A DNA stretch of 64,000 nt from NCBI GenBank assembly GCA_040755295.1, contig JBFMBK010000004.1, positions 124,001-188,000 on the forward strand. Reading direction: 5' to 3'. Each line of letters opens with the position of its first letter. Positions within the stretch are counted from its first letter, which is position 1. The DNA is from Bacillota bacterium (GTDB taxonomy: Bacteria > Bacillota > Desulfotomaculia > Desulfotomaculales > Ammonificaceae). Positions 50,224-59,719 of this stretch are shown piece by piece. Below the pieces are notes generated by a model. That model worked only from the letters and a program-made list of their open reading frames with translations, had not been told where the DNA came from and did no database searches. Position numbers and translations under genes: made by a program.

Positions 50224-50287
50224 CGCAAATGCTGGATAAGTTATATAATTCCTTTATCTTTTGGGAAAATAACGGGAAAAGGGTGGT

Positions 50288-50560
50288 ATGATGACCGAAG
50301 AAATCGAGGTCATTACGCTGGTGGATGAAGACGGCGAGGAGCACGATTTTGAAGTGCTGGATATTTTAGAGGTGGATGGCACCGAGTACGCAATTTTACT
50401 GCCTGTCGAAGAAGAAGAGGAAGCAGTGGAGGCGATAATCCTTAAATTCAGCCAGGACGAGGAAGGCAACGAAATCCTGGTTGATCCGGAAGACGAGGAA
50501 TGGGAAAAGGTTGCCGACATCTGGGACGAAACACGATTCCACGAAGGTGATGACAACTAA
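50288..50560 (+). CDS. DUF1292 acidic protein (YrzB family)
   Basis: 90 residues, very acidic. EVITLVDEDGEEHDFEVLDI, YAILLPVEEEEEAVEA and NEILVDPEDEEWEKVADIWD are the family pattern. The function is unknown, but the gene is almost always next to ruvX/ireB and mltG in Bacillota. Two consecutive ATGs (50288, 50291) are possible starts behind GGGTGG. Confidence 0.92.
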   Translation: MMTEEIEVITLVDEDGEEHDFEVLDILEVDGTEYAILLPVEEEEEAVEAIILKFSQDEEGNEILVDPEDEEWEKVADIWDETRFHEGDDN

Positions 50561-50575
50561 AGGGAGGGCATTCCT

Positions 50576-52054
50576 TTGCGCCGCATACTTTTGTGGGTTG
50601 CGGCCTTCTTTATTTCCGGGCTTTTAGTCGCAGCCGTCACCCTTTTGCTGGTGGAGAGGGCACATTTCCCGTCGGGGGTGATCGTTCCGGGAGTCAGTAT
50701 CGGCGGGATGCCTTATGAGGGTCTCACCGCTGCGGAAGGCCTGATTAAGTTAAGGGCCTGCGAAGACGAATTAATCTCAAAGCCCGTCAGCCTTCAATGC
50801 GCCGGTCGGAGTTGGCGTTTACCTTTAAGGGACACCGGCGCCCGCATTGATACCGCAGTGCTCGAACAAGCGGTTGCGTCCGGACACCGAGGATGGCTCT
50901 TAAAACGGTATCTCGAACGCTACCGGATTTCCAGGGACGGCGCCGACATCACGCTGAAGGTGAAGATTGACCGGAAGCGGACGGCGTCCCTCGTTGCCGA
51001 ACTCACAGAGGAATTGACGGTGTTGCCCCAAGACGCCGGTATTAAGGTGCTCCCGGACGATACCGTAGTCGTTATTCCGGGACGGGAAGGACTTTTCGTA
51101 GATTCGGCCTCCGTTTGTCCGCAACTGATTGCGATATTAACCCAGGGGAAAGCACCGGTCGTCCGCGTACCGCTTAAATCAATCCCCCCCGAACACACCA
51201 CCGCCGAAATCATGGCGATGGGCATCGAGACCACGTTGGGCGAGTTCACTACATCTTTCGATCCGGCAAAAGTCAATCGCGTCTATAATATAACCGTAGC
51301 CGCAGGTGCTCTGAACGGTTTACTGGTCCGGCCGGGTGAGGTCGTTTCGTTCAACAAAATCGTAGGCCCGCGGAGCAGCGAGACCGGTTATAAAGAAGCG
51401 CCCGCGATAATTAACAACGAGTTTGTGGATTCCTTCGGTGGTGGAGTCTGCCAGGTTTCCACCACACTTTACAACGCGGTTCTTTTATCGGGACTCGAAG
51501 TGGTCGAACGGCGCAACCACTCGCTGCCGGTCACATACGTTCCGGCGGGACGCGATGCGACGGTTGCATACGGGGGATCGGACCTGAAGTTCCGGAACGA
51601 CACCGAAAAATTCTTGTATGTTCGTACGGCGGTTACAGGGAGCCGGTTGACGATTAAAATCCTCGGTAGCGAAAAGTATAAGCGCAAGGTAGAGTTGCGA
51701 AGCTGGGTCACTGAAACCCTTAAACCGGAGGTTATCCGGAAGGAAGATCCGAACCTGGAAGCGGGGAAAGAGGTCGTTAAACAGAAAGGTATCAGCGGCT
51801 ACCGGGCAAAGGCGGAACGCATCATATGGGACGGGAATAATCCGATAAAAGAGCAGTTGCGGTCGAGCTTTTATCACCCACTCGACCAGATTGTGGCGGT
51901 GGGCACCAAGGTCGTTCCTGTGGTGGTGGCGCCCCAAAAACCGGTAGAAACCGATCCCCAGACCGGTTCCACCGGGGAGGAAACCGGTGGGGGTATGGAA
52001 CCGCCGTCTCCTCCTGAAACCGGAGTCCACACGGTATATGGAGAAGTTTATTGA
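50576..52054 (+). CDS. VanW-family envelope protein with G5-like domain
   Basis: 492 residues from a TTG behind AAAGGGAGGGCATTCC. A signal anchor (LLWVAAFFISGLLVAAVTLL) is followed by the peptidoglycan-binding-like repeats (VPGVSIGGMPYEGLTAAEGL). The VanW core is LGEFTTSFDPAKVNRVYNIT, LVRPGEVVSFNKIVGPRS, FGGGVCQVSTTLYNAVLLSG and VERRNHSLPVTYVPAGRDAT. A G5-like segment near 380-430 and a Pro/Glu-rich tail follow. VanW has no established enzyme activity. It is inserted between DUF1292 and mltG and faces the cell exterior. Confidence 0.9.
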   Translation: MRRILLWVAAFFISGLLVAAVTLLLVERAHFPSGVIVPGVSIGGMPYEGLTAAEGLIKLRACEDELISKPVSLQCAGRSWRLPLRDTGARIDTAVLEQAVASGHRGWLLKRYLERYRISRDGADITLKVKIDRKRTASLVAELTEELTVLPQDAGIKVLPDDTVVVIPGREGLFVDSASVCPQLIAILTQGKAPVVRVPLKSIPPEHTTAEIMAMGIETTLGEFTTSFDPAKVNRVYNITVAAGALNGLLVRPGEVVSFNKIVGPRSSETGYKEAPAIINNEFVDSFGGGVCQVSTTLYNAVLLSGLEVVERRNHSLPVTYVPAGRDATVAYGGSDLKFRNDTEKFLYVRTAVTGSRLTIKILGSEKYKRKVELRSWVTETLKPEVIRKEDPNLEAGKEVVKQKGISGYRAKAERIIWDGNNPIKEQLRSSFYHPLDQIVAVGTKVVPVVVAPQKPVETDPQTGSTGEETGGGMEPPSPPETGVHTVYGEVY

Positions 52055-52101
52055 TACTATTGTCATTTCTTTAATTCCGGAGGTTCAGCGGGAGAGTTTT
52101 T

Positions 52102-53457
52102 ATGTCTGGTTGGAGGATGATGTTTAAAAAGATTAAAAGCGGCTTGAGAACGAAACCACAGGGGGGAATGCCGCCTCGGGGAGCAATGCCTTCCCGCGAG
52201 CCGGCGCCCATCCTCCGGGACCGCTTTCGCGCCGGAGCGGCGGAGAAGGAAGCGCCGGACGGCGCGAATCGTACCCGGCGCCCGATCGCCCGGTCCTCAC
52301 CCCGCCGGTTTAAGGGACGGCGTCTCTGCCTCAAGGGATTCGGCGCAAGCCCTTCTTTTCCGGCTGCCGGGGCGGATGCCGACCGGGATTTGCGGGAAAC
52401 GATTTCAGGGTTCACCGTATGGGAAAAGCTGAGGGCGCTCCGGGACAGACCGGAATTCCGCCTGAGGCTTTTTATTTGTCTGGGGACACTGGTAATCTTA
52501 ATAGGATTGGCACAGACGTTCGTGTCATGGGGACTGAAAGCTCCGGGCGGAGGAAAGGTGGTCGAGTTCGACATCCCCAAGGGCGCACCCACAAGCTGGG
52601 TCGCGGAAAAACTGTACCGGCAGGGGATTATCCGGAACCCGGTCGTTTTCCGCTGTTACGCCCGCTGTTACCACCTCGACAAGAAGATTAAGAGCGGGAC
52701 CTACCGTCTGTCGTCGGACCTTACGGTTTCCGGGGTGCTTGTTTTACTGACAAAAGGCGGTCAGTTAGCTAAACGGTTTACCATTCCGGAAGGTTTTACC
52801 CTGGCGGAAATCGCACGCCGGTTGGACGAACAGGGCATTGTTGAAAAGAATGATTTTCTCGGGGAGGCGGCCGCCGGACGTTTCAATTACCGGTTTCTGA
52901 ACGAAAGCCCGGCAGGTCCCGCGTGTTTGGAGGGTTACCTTTTCCCCGATACCTATCAAGTCCTTCCGGATACACCGGCGCATGCCGTCATTGAGCTTAT
53001 GCTTCGCCGGTTTGCCGAAGTGGCCGGGGAGATAGATCTGCCCGCCGAAGCCGGGAAACAGGGGCTGACCTTAAACGAAGCCGTAACCCTCGCCTCCCTG
53101 GTTGAGCGGGAGGCCAAGCTGGGTGAGGAGCGGGCGCTTATCGCCGGCGTACTTTACAACCGCCTGCGCCGCGGGATACCCCTGCAGGTGGATGCGACGG
53201 TGGAATACGCCCTCGGTGAGCACCGCGAGCGTATACTTTACAGCGACCTTGAGGTTGACTCACCTTACAACACTTACCGCATCACCGGTCTCCCTCCCGG
53301 TCCGATAGCCGCGCCCGGGCGGGCTTCACTGCTGGCGGCGGTCGAACCGGAAAAAACCGATTACCTATACTACGTGGCCAAACCGGACGGCAGCCATGCC
53401 TTCGCCCGCACTTTAGGGGAGCATAACGCAAACAAAGAACGCTACCTTAAAAACTAG
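52102..53457 (+). CDS. mltG: Endolytic murein transglycosylase MltG (YceG-like)
   Basis: 451 residues, ATG 52102 with AATTCCGGAGGTTCAGCGGG upstream. The first about 110 residues are a long basic, Pro-rich cytoplasmic tail (unusually long), then a membrane helix (LRLFICLGTLVILIGLAQTF). The LysM-like and catalytic YceG domains follow: FTIPEGFTLAEIARRLDEQG, LEGYLFPDTYQV, the catalytic glutamate in LASLVEREAKLGEERALIAG, VLYNRLRRGIPLQVDATVEY and DSPYNTYRITGLPPGPIAAP. It cuts nascent glycan strands and sets chain length. The basic tail could tether regulators. Confidence 0.94.
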   Translation: MSGWRMMFKKIKSGLRTKPQGGMPPRGAMPSREPAPILRDRFRAGAAEKEAPDGANRTRRPIARSSPRRFKGRRLCLKGFGASPSFPAAGADADRDLRETISGFTVWEKLRALRDRPEFRLRLFICLGTLVILIGLAQTFVSWGLKAPGGGKVVEFDIPKGAPTSWVAEKLYRQGIIRNPVVFRCYARCYHLDKKIKSGTYRLSSDLTVSGVLVLLTKGGQLAKRFTIPEGFTLAEIARRLDEQGIVEKNDFLGEAAAGRFNYRFLNESPAGPACLEGYLFPDTYQVLPDTPAHAVIELMLRRFAEVAGEIDLPAEAGKQGLTLNEAVTLASLVEREAKLGEERALIAGVLYNRLRRGIPLQVDATVEYALGEHRERILYSDLEVDSPYNTYRITGLPPGPIAAPGRASLLAAVEPEKTDYLYYVAKPDGSHAFARTLGEHNANKERYLKN

Positions 53458-53485
53458 GATAGCGTCGTAGTTTTGCAGCGGTCTC

Positions 53486-54406
53486 TCAGGCTTTCAGTGT
53501 AACCGCGAGCACATCCCCGTCGCGGATGATCAGTTTCTTCTTAATCAGTTCGTCCATCACGTCATCGTAAACGGCTTTATACCGCCCTTCGAAGTAAAGA
53601 TCTGCTACCTCCGGGAACCAGTGCGTCTTCTCCAGATAAGCGAAAAACTCTTTTTCGGGAAACCCCGATTTCGCCAACAGGGTGTAAAGGATTATTTTTT
53701 TTATTTGGTCACGTCCCAGGCGTTGCGGGTTGCTGAGGAAAGACTCAAGCCGTTTCCGGCAGCGGCGGATCGCACCCTGGGGATCGTCGATCCGGGGGCC
53801 GTGGCCCGGGTATATCGTTGAAATCTTCAGGGCGGCGACCTTTTCCAATGATTCCTGCTGCAGAAAAGGACTGATTCCACCTTCGATACGGGTGGTCAGA
53901 ACGCCGAAATCGCCATCCCATACCACGTCGGCGGCGATCAGGAACCTTTGTTCCGGTGAATACAGGGATATCTGTCCGGCGGCGTGTCCGGGCGTGTGAA
54001 GGACTACAAGCTCGACCTCGTCCAGTCTGATAACGTCTCCGTCCTTAAAACTCCGGTCCACCGGGAAGAAGTCGGCCTCCTGGTCGTAGTAGCGCCACCA
54101 GGTACACCAGTCATTCTTCGTTTCAATAAAATACCGGTCTAAAGGGTGCATTCCTATCTCGCATCCGGACAACTCCCGGATGACGCGGTTCCCGCCTATA
54201 TGGTCGCAGTGGCTGTGGGTGGAGATAATCAATTCGACGTTCTCGGGTTTAAGTCCGCACTCTTCTATCAGATGCCGGGTCAGGTCAAGGTCTTTCTTAT
54301 ACCCGGTATCGATCAGGGCTTTCATTCTACCGTTGAAGACGAAGTGATTGCCGTTAAGCCAGCCCCGTTCGACGAAGAAGAAATCCTTTGTTATTCTTTC
54401 AATCAC
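53486..54406 (-). CDS. MBL-fold metallo-hydrolase
   Basis: The GTG at 54406, behind ACGGAGGG, is preferred over the upstream extension. The product is 306 residues. The metal-binding motif is STHSHCDHIGGN (His64, His66, Asp68, His69), followed by VLHTPGHAAGQISLYSPEQR, VWDGDFGVLTTRIEGG and IYPGHGPRIDD, i.e. the full set of ligands. The C-terminal helical region (IKKIILYTLLAKSGF) resembles the winged-helix tail of lactamase-B-like hydrolases. Substrate unknown. Convergent with mltG. Confidence 0.88.
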   Translation of the reverse strand: MIERITKDFFFVERGWLNGNHFVFNGRMKALIDTGYKKDLDLTRHLIEECGLKPENVELIISTHSHCDHIGGNRVIRELSGCEIGMHPLDRYFIETKNDWCTWWRYYDQEADFFPVDRSFKDGDVIRLDEVELVVLHTPGHAAGQISLYSPEQRFLIAADVVWDGDFGVLTTRIEGGISPFLQQESLEKVAALKISTIYPGHGPRIDDPQGAIRRCRKRLESFLSNPQRLGRDQIKKIILYTLLAKSGFPEKEFFAYLEKTHWFPEVADLYFEGRYKAVYDDVMDELIKKKLIIRDGDVLAVTLKA

Positions 54407-54598
54407 TGTGAACCCTCCGTAGAAAATAGATCCACCCAATTATATCAAAGCCGTTAACCTGGTGAATATTCGATGAATAATCGATAAATGTGGCCGGGGA
54501 ATATTATATTTGTGGATTGTCCGCCGATAATCCTTATAGAAGCATTTTTTAGGACGGTTTCAGCCTCCGGGAAAACTTTGAAAGGGAGGTGGCCGATT

Positions 54599-54967
54599 AT
54601 GTTCGAATCCGAGCCGTTTATGCGCCAGTTTGTGGACCAGTTGTTCCTGATAGTCCAGGGAAGCATCCACAACTTTGTCAGTGTAACGGACACGCTTTCC
54701 GGAGAAGAGAAGGTGGCGGCGTGGAAGGAGTACAACCAGTCTTTTGAAGAGCGGGTTCTTGCCGAAGTCCTGGCGACGCTCGAGAAGAACAACTGCAGCG
54801 TCACGGAGGTTTGTCACGCGGCGCTTAAACTCCTTGACGTCGGTGCGAGAATGTTTGCGGCGGTACAGGCCGGAACCGAGGCGGATCAGTCGGGTAAAGG
54901 GCTGGTCGTCCCCCTCGAGTTAGGAAGGGAATTGAAAAGACGGGGCTCCTGCAAAAGGCGGGCCTAA
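54599..54967 (+). CDS. Conserved-looking hypothetical helical protein
   Basis: 122 residues, ATG behind AAAGGGAGGTGGCCGATT. It is predominantly helical: FMRQFVDQLFLIVQGSIHNF, SGEEKVAAWKEYNQSFEERV and EVCHAALKLLDVGARMFAAV, with a basic end (ELKRRGSCKRRA). I recognise no family. It is a single gene with a strong ribosome site, followed by a perfect terminator. Confidence 0.7.
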   Translation: MFESEPFMRQFVDQLFLIVQGSIHNFVSVTDTLSGEEKVAAWKEYNQSFEERVLAEVLATLEKNNCSVTEVCHAALKLLDVGARMFAAVQAGTEADQSGKGLVVPLELGRELKRRGSCKRRA

Positions 54968-55013
54968 GGATCGAAAGACATTTTAAGCTCCCCTGCATGG
55001 GGGGTTTACATAA

Positions 55014-55054
55014 AGAAAGCCCTGTGCTGTACAGATACAGGGCTTTCTGTTATT
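55014..55054 (+). terminator. Perfect 12-bp terminator hairpin
   Basis: AGAAAGCCCTGT (55014-55025) pairs exactly with ACAGGGCTTTCT (55037-55048), then GTTATT. It ends the 54599-54967 transcript. Confidence 0.75.
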
Positions 55055-55128
55055 ACGGGAATAATCCCGGGCCGTACAGGTAAAGCTTTTCCTTATAATG
55101 ACATTATAACACGTGATCGGGAGAGGAA

Positions 55129-56799
55129 ATGCATCGATCAAGGCGGCGTTTAATAGGGGTTCTGTCCGCAACAATTATCATATTTATCGCGCTGTTGCTC
55201 AGGCTGGCGTTGATTCAGGTGGTACACGGCCCGGCTTTCGGGTTTTCAGCCTTCAAGCAACAGGCGGAGGTAACAGCGCTTGAGGAATACCGGCGGGGAG
55301 GCATCCTCGACAGAAACGGCGTCTCTTTAACGGGTCAATACCGGGCCAAAGAGGTTGCGTTATTCCCCGTCTTGATTGATAACAAGGAGGTTGCAGCGGA
55401 ACGGCTTTCAGGCATCCTTCATGTGCCTTCGGCGGAAATTAAGGAGAAGATGCAAGGCGCACCGTGCCTTCTTCTTTATCCTTTAAACGAGGAACAGGCA
55501 GAAGCCGTGGACTCCGCGGGATGGCCGGGGATTGAGGTGGTGCCGGTGGAATGCCGTTACGGACCGGATTCTCTTGCCGAGCATGTGGTAGGCAGTCTCG
55601 GGAAAATCGATTCGGTCTCCCGGTGGCGCAGGCTTAATGAGGGGCGGAAACCTTACGCACTGGAAGATTCCGTCGGAAAAACCGGCTGCGAATATTTTTA
55701 TGAACATATCTTGAAAGGAACGGTACCGCTCGCCGCGGCGGGGATATACCACGACGCGCGCGGGGAGGTTCTTAAAGGCCTGGGGATAGAGATCCGGGAG
55801 CAAACGGACAACGAGCGCGCCGACCTGCTCCTTACCATCGACGCGGAGGTACAAAGGACCGTTGAGGAAGTGATGGACAGGCGGGTACCGCGGGGAGCGG
55901 TGGTGGTTCTGGAAGCGGGAGGCGGGGACATACTCGCGGCGGCAAGCCGTCCGGCGTATAGTACCGGGAATGGCGGCGCCGCGGGAAAACCCGCGGGGGA
56001 AGAGAGCTTTCTAAATCGTGCGTTTACACCTTTTCCGCCTGGGTCGGTATTTAAACTGGTGGTCGGCGCTGCGGCGCTCGAAACGGGGTTGATTAAAACC
56101 CAAACAAGGTTTCCCTGTACGGGTTCGGACCGGTTTGTCAACTGCTGGAATCCCGCCGGCCACGGTGAGATTACGTTCGATCAGGCCTTTGCTTACTCCT
56201 GTAACCCCTCCTTTGCCCGTATCGGCCTGGCGCTGGGGAAAGAGCGTTTGATCGAGTACTGCCGTTTATTTGCTCTCGAGGACAGAAGCGCGCTGGGTTA
56301 TCCCCTGAGCCGCGATCCGAGGCAGGATCTCAGCCGTTTCCTGAAACCGCATAACCTGGTTAACCTCAGTGTAGGCCAGGGGCCTATCCTTATGACTCCG
56401 GTCCAGGTCGCGTCGGTCCTGAACACGGTAATCAACGACGGGATATTTGTCAGACCCCGCCTGGCAAAAGCTCTCCGCTGGCCGCAGGGCGGCGAAGAAC
56501 TGCCGCGCGATGCCGGTAAAAGGGTTTTGTCGGCAGACACCGCTCTCAGGCTGCGGCAAGCCATGGTGCTCGCCACCACGGCGGGGACCGGCCGGCGGGG
56601 GTATCTCGATGACTGGGGGAGTGCCGGGAAGACCGGGACGGCAGAGGTTTCCGGCAACGGTGCGTGCGCCTGGTTTGCGGGTTATGCGCCGCTTGCCCGC
56701 CCGCGTTATGTGATTGTCGTGATGGTGGAAGGAGACGGGAGCGGCGGATCGGACGCCGCACCGGTATTTAAGGAAATCGCCGAAAAGCTTCTGTCCTGA
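55129..56799 (+). CDS. Class B penicillin-binding protein (transpeptidase)
   Basis: 556 residues, ATG behind GGGAGAGGAA. An N-terminal membrane anchor (LIGVLSATIIIFIALLLRLA) is followed by a dimerisation-type domain (GGILDRNGVSLTG). The transpeptidase motifs are FPPGSVFKLVVGAAAL (SxxK with catalytic Ser), AYSCNPSFARIG (SxN) and GSAGKTGTAEVSGN (KTG). The shorter than usual spacing and the FPVLIDNKEVAAERLS segment resemble the PbpA/SpoVD-like group in Clostridia. The protein cross-links peptidoglycan outside the membrane. It stands alone, which argues against the division-cluster ftsI. Confidence 0.9.
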   Translation: MHRSRRRLIGVLSATIIIFIALLLRLALIQVVHGPAFGFSAFKQQAEVTALEEYRRGGILDRNGVSLTGQYRAKEVALFPVLIDNKEVAAERLSGILHVPSAEIKEKMQGAPCLLLYPLNEEQAEAVDSAGWPGIEVVPVECRYGPDSLAEHVVGSLGKIDSVSRWRRLNEGRKPYALEDSVGKTGCEYFYEHILKGTVPLAAAGIYHDARGEVLKGLGIEIREQTDNERADLLLTIDAEVQRTVEEVMDRRVPRGAVVVLEAGGGDILAAASRPAYSTGNGGAAGKPAGEESFLNRAFTPFPPGSVFKLVVGAAALETGLIKTQTRFPCTGSDRFVNCWNPAGHGEITFDQAFAYSCNPSFARIGLALGKERLIEYCRLFALEDRSALGYPLSRDPRQDLSRFLKPHNLVNLSVGQGPILMTPVQVASVLNTVINDGIFVRPRLAKALRWPQGGEELPRDAGKRVLSADTALRLRQAMVLATTAGTGRRGYLDDWGSAGKTGTAEVSGNGACAWFAGYAPLARPRYVIVVMVEGDGSGGSDAAPVFKEIAEKLLS

Positions 56800-57192
56800 C
56801 TTAAGAGCAAAGGGTATGACTAGGCGCGCCGGAGGAATTCTTTTAAAATAACGCTTCACCTTTTAAATAGAAGCGTTTAAAATAAAATGGGTATGCCTAT
56901 TTGTGGAAAGAACGGTTGTTGCTTATCATTGTTTGCATGATGTTTGAATAAACTTATGAATGCCCGGATTGATTGCTGTTCAGGAACCGGGTTTTCTGAC
57001 TGAACACGGCGAGACGCAGACAGGGTATTTGTCTTCAATCGCCGCGCTGGACTAAGGGTACCTGAATAGATGCCTTGAATTGTTGCAGTAGCATCGGGCT
57101 TATACTATACTATGGGTTAAGTCGGTAAATGCGTTAAGACGCAGAGGTTGGTCTTGATGGCTTTTTATTAAACCGCAAGGGGTTGAAGTACG
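56800..57192. other. Intergenic region with a possible trxA promoter
   Basis: No gene is visible. A candidate promoter is TTGTTG at 57080-57085, 17 bases, TACTAT at 57103-57108, overlapping a TATACTATACTAT run. The rest is AT-rich sequence with a few inverted stretches of unclear meaning. Confidence 0.4.
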
Positions 57193-57522
57193 ATGGTGTT
57201 GGAAGTAAACGAGGGAAATTTTGAACAAGAGGTTTTGAGCAGCGACTTACCGGTGATGGTGGATTTCTGGGCGGCCTGGTGCGGCCCGTGCCGGAGCATG
57301 GCCCCGGTCGTCGAACAGGTGGCGGACGAATTCAACGGGCAGATTAAGGTCGCCAAGCTTAACGTTGATGATAACAAGGACATTACGCAGCGTTACGGTA
57401 TTAAAGGCATCCCGACGCTGCTTTTCTTCCAGAAGGGCAAAGTAGTAGCGCAAGAGGTGGGATACTCACCCAAGGATTCCGTTATCAAGAAATTGAAATA
57501 CCTTCTCGGGGACAGCCAATGA
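57193..57522 (+). CDS. trxA: Thioredoxin
   Basis: 109 residues. The redox-active motif FWAAWCGPCRSMAPVV (W-C-G-P-C) is at about 27-42, the cis-proline is in IKGIPTLLFFQKGK, and the buried Asp is in VMVDFWA. It reduces cytoplasmic disulfides, normally with thioredoxin reductase. Monocistronic. The start ATG follows CGCAAGGGGTTGAAGTACG. Confidence 0.96.
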   Translation: MVLEVNEGNFEQEVLSSDLPVMVDFWAAWCGPCRSMAPVVEQVADEFNGQIKVAKLNVDDNKDITQRYGIKGIPTLLFFQKGKVVAQEVGYSPKDSVIKKLKYLLGDSQ

Positions 57523-57790
57523 GCTTGGTTGCCGGACGATGAAACGCGTTTAACATAACCTGCGGCGGGAGTAGAAAGGGCGCAAACGGCCCCCGCGGCG
57601 AAGCGGGAAGATTCCAGGCCGGGTCGAGTTGCATGCGCGAATGGTTATGTGATATACTACTTCCGATGTGTGTTTTGAGCGTGCGAGGTTTTGGCAAAGA
57701 GTGGGGGTTCCCACTCTTTCGTCTTAATAAAGAATTTGTTCAGCAGGTGTAGCAGTGCGTTAACGTAAGGTACATCTAAAATGTAAACAA

Positions 57791-57907
57791 AGACCCGTAA
57801 GCTTGTTACTTTGAAGCAGTAGCGTAACAAAGACGGAGCGCAACGAGAAGTAATGCGGTCTGACGCAGCAATGCGTTGCTTATCGTTGCGCCTTACGAAA
57901 GAACGAT
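57791..57907 (+). ncRNA. Structured leader-like element, copy C (upstream of rimP-nusA operon)
   Basis: Shares AGACCCGTAAGCTTG, AGCGTAACAAAGACGGAGCGC and TACGAAAGAACGATAG with copy B in pieces. The closing stem is GCGCAACGA (57838-57846) with TCGTTGCGC (57883-57891); it covaries with copy B by A-T for G-C. Inside is AGCAA/TTGCT, where copy B has AAGCT/AGCTT. An upstream hairpin is TTGTTAC/GTAACAA. It lacks the large inner arm of copies A and B. It ends next to the GGGAG ribosome site of rimP. Confidence 0.6.
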
Positions 57908-57915
57908 AGGGAGTT

Positions 57916-58383
57916 ATGTCAGTGGGAAACGGCATTGTTGGAATGGTAGAAGAGATTGCAGCGCCGTTGGTTGAGGAGCTCGGGTTGGAGCTCGTTGATG
58001 TACAGTTCCGTAAGGAGGAGGGCCGGTGGTTCCTCCGTGTTTTTATAGATAATCCCGGGGGAGAGGTGGGACTCGGTGACTGCGAGACTGTGTCCGTACC
58101 TCTCGGGCGTTTGTTGGACGAACGGAACGTCATCCCCCAGGCATATTTTCTGGAGGTATCGACTCCCGGAGTAGAGCGGGTTTTGAAAAAGCCGTCGGAC
58201 TTCCGTCGTTTTACCGATCGGGAGGTTTTGGTGGTAACCCACAAACCCCTGCAGGGGCGGCGCAAGTTTACCGGGAAAATTATTTCCTCTGGTGAAGACG
58301 CGGTACGGCTTATGATTGAGGGAACAACCATCGAGATCCCTTTCGCGGACATTTCCAGAGCAAATCTTATATTTAAAATGTGA
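57916..58383 (+). CDS. rimP: Ribosome maturation factor RimP
   Basis: 155 residues. GLELVDVQFRKEEGRWFLRV, FIDNPGGEVGLGDCETVSVP and YFLEVSTPGVERVLKKPSDF are the family pattern. It binds the 30S subunit during 16S rRNA and S19 assembly. It starts the transcription/translation operon rimP-nusA-ylxR-L7Ae-infB-rbfA, the usual Bacillota order. Translation begins at ATG 57916 with TAGGGAGTT upstream. Confidence 0.95.
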   Translation: MSVGNGIVGMVEEIAAPLVEELGLELVDVQFRKEEGRWFLRVFIDNPGGEVGLGDCETVSVPLGRLLDERNVIPQAYFLEVSTPGVERVLKKPSDFRRFTDREVLVVTHKPLQGRRKFTGKIISSGEDAVRLMIEGTTIEIPFADISRANLIFKM

Positions 58384-58404
58384 TTCGAGGGGAGGTGTAA
58401 AGTA

Positions 58405-59535
58405 TTGAATACAGAGTTTCTGCGAGCGCTTCGCGATTTGGAGAAAGAGAAAGGCATTTCGATCGAATTGCTTCTTTCAGCCATTGAAGCCGCGCTCCTT
58501 TCAGCCTACAAGCGAAATTTTGGTTCGTCACAAAACGCCAGGGTGAATATAGATCGCACAACCGGGGAATGCCAGGTTTTTGCGCAACGCCTGGTTGTGG
58601 AGGATGTTACTGATCCACGGGCGGAGGTTTCACCTGACGAAGCGAAGGAAATAGATGTTCGTTATATGCCTGGAGATATCGTCGAACAAGAAGTCACCCC
58701 GCGGGATTTTGGCCGTATTGCCGCGCAGACCGCTAAGCAGGTGGTGGTGCAGAGGATTCGCGAAGCCGAGCGGAATATGATTTATGAAGCCTTCGCCAAC
58801 CGCGAAGGAGACATTTTAACCGGCACAATTCAGAGGGTTGAACAGCGTCACGTCTATATCGAACTCGGTAAAACCGAGGCCATACTCCCGCCGGTGGAGC
58901 AGATGCCCGGCGAGAGATACAGGCAGGGCGACCGGATCCGGGCATACATACTGGAGGTCCGAAAAACAACCAAAGGGCCGCAGATCATTGTTTCGCGTAC
59001 CCACCCGGGTTTCTTGCGTCGGCTTTTTGAACTTGAGGTGCCGGAACTTCAGGAGGGAATCCTCGAGTTGAAGGCGGTGGCGCGTGAGGCAGGTGTGCGC
59101 TCCAAAGTGGCGGTATGTTCAAACGATACGAATGTCGACCCTGTAGGTGCCTGCGTGGGGCCGAAAGGTATCAGGGTACAGGCGGTTGTCAACGAGTTGC
59201 GGAATGAAAAAATTGACATAATTCGCTGGGACCCTGATCCTTCAAGGTTTGTGGCTGAGGCGTTAAGCCCGGCGAAGGCTGTCGCCGCTGAGATCTGGGA
59301 GGAAGAAAAGATCGCGCGGGTGATCGTTCCCGATAATCAGTTGTCACTCGCAATCGGCAGGGAGGGGCAAAACGCCCGGCTTGCAGCCAAGATTACCGGG
59401 TGGAAAATCGACATCAAGAGCGAATCGCAGATGGAAGAGATTTACGCTCAGGAATATGCCTCCATGTACGAGAATGATGAAGAAATATACGCAAGTGATG
59501 CTGCCGAATCCGAATTCGCAAAGGGACCGGTATAG
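58405..59535 (+). CDS. nusA: Transcription termination/antitermination factor NusA
   Basis: 376 residues from a TTG behind GGGGAGGTGTAAAGTA. N-terminal NusA domain ([20 protein letters not shown]), S1 domain ([20 protein letters not shown] and [20 protein letters not shown]), and KH domains ([36 protein letters not shown] and [20 protein letters not shown]). It lacks the C-terminal acidic repeats of Proteobacteria, as in other Bacillota. It binds RNA polymerase and nascent RNA. Confidence 0.97.
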   Translation: MNTEFLRALRDLEKEKGISIELLLSAIEAALLSAYKRNFGSSQNARVNIDRTTGECQVFAQRLVVEDVTDPRAEVSPDEAKEIDVRYMPGDIVEQEVTPRDFGRIAAQTAKQVVVQRIREAERNMIYEAFANREGDILTGTIQRVEQRHVYIELGKTEAILPPVEQMPGERYRQGDRIRAYILEVRKTTKGPQIIVSRTHPGFLRRLFELEVPELQEGILELKAVAREAGVRSKVAVCSNDTNVDPVGACVGPKGIRVQAVVNELRNEKIDIIRWDPDPSRFVAEALSPAKAVAAEIWEEEKIARVIVPDNQLSLAIGREGQNARLAAKITGWKIDIKSESQMEEIYAQEYASMYENDEEIYASDAAESEFAKGPV

Positions 59536-59719
59536 ACGGAACTTGAAACGCCGGGATTTCTATCCGGCTTATTTAATATAAGGCCCGGCTTCATTGAAGA
59601 CCGTGAGAACATGGACTGTAGAGGCAAGCCGGAGGTACGGAAGCGTATAATGAGGTTTTGGAACCGGGCTGAGTTTTAACAAGGTCTCCCAAGGTAGGGT
59701 TAAGGGAGGTATATGCGTT

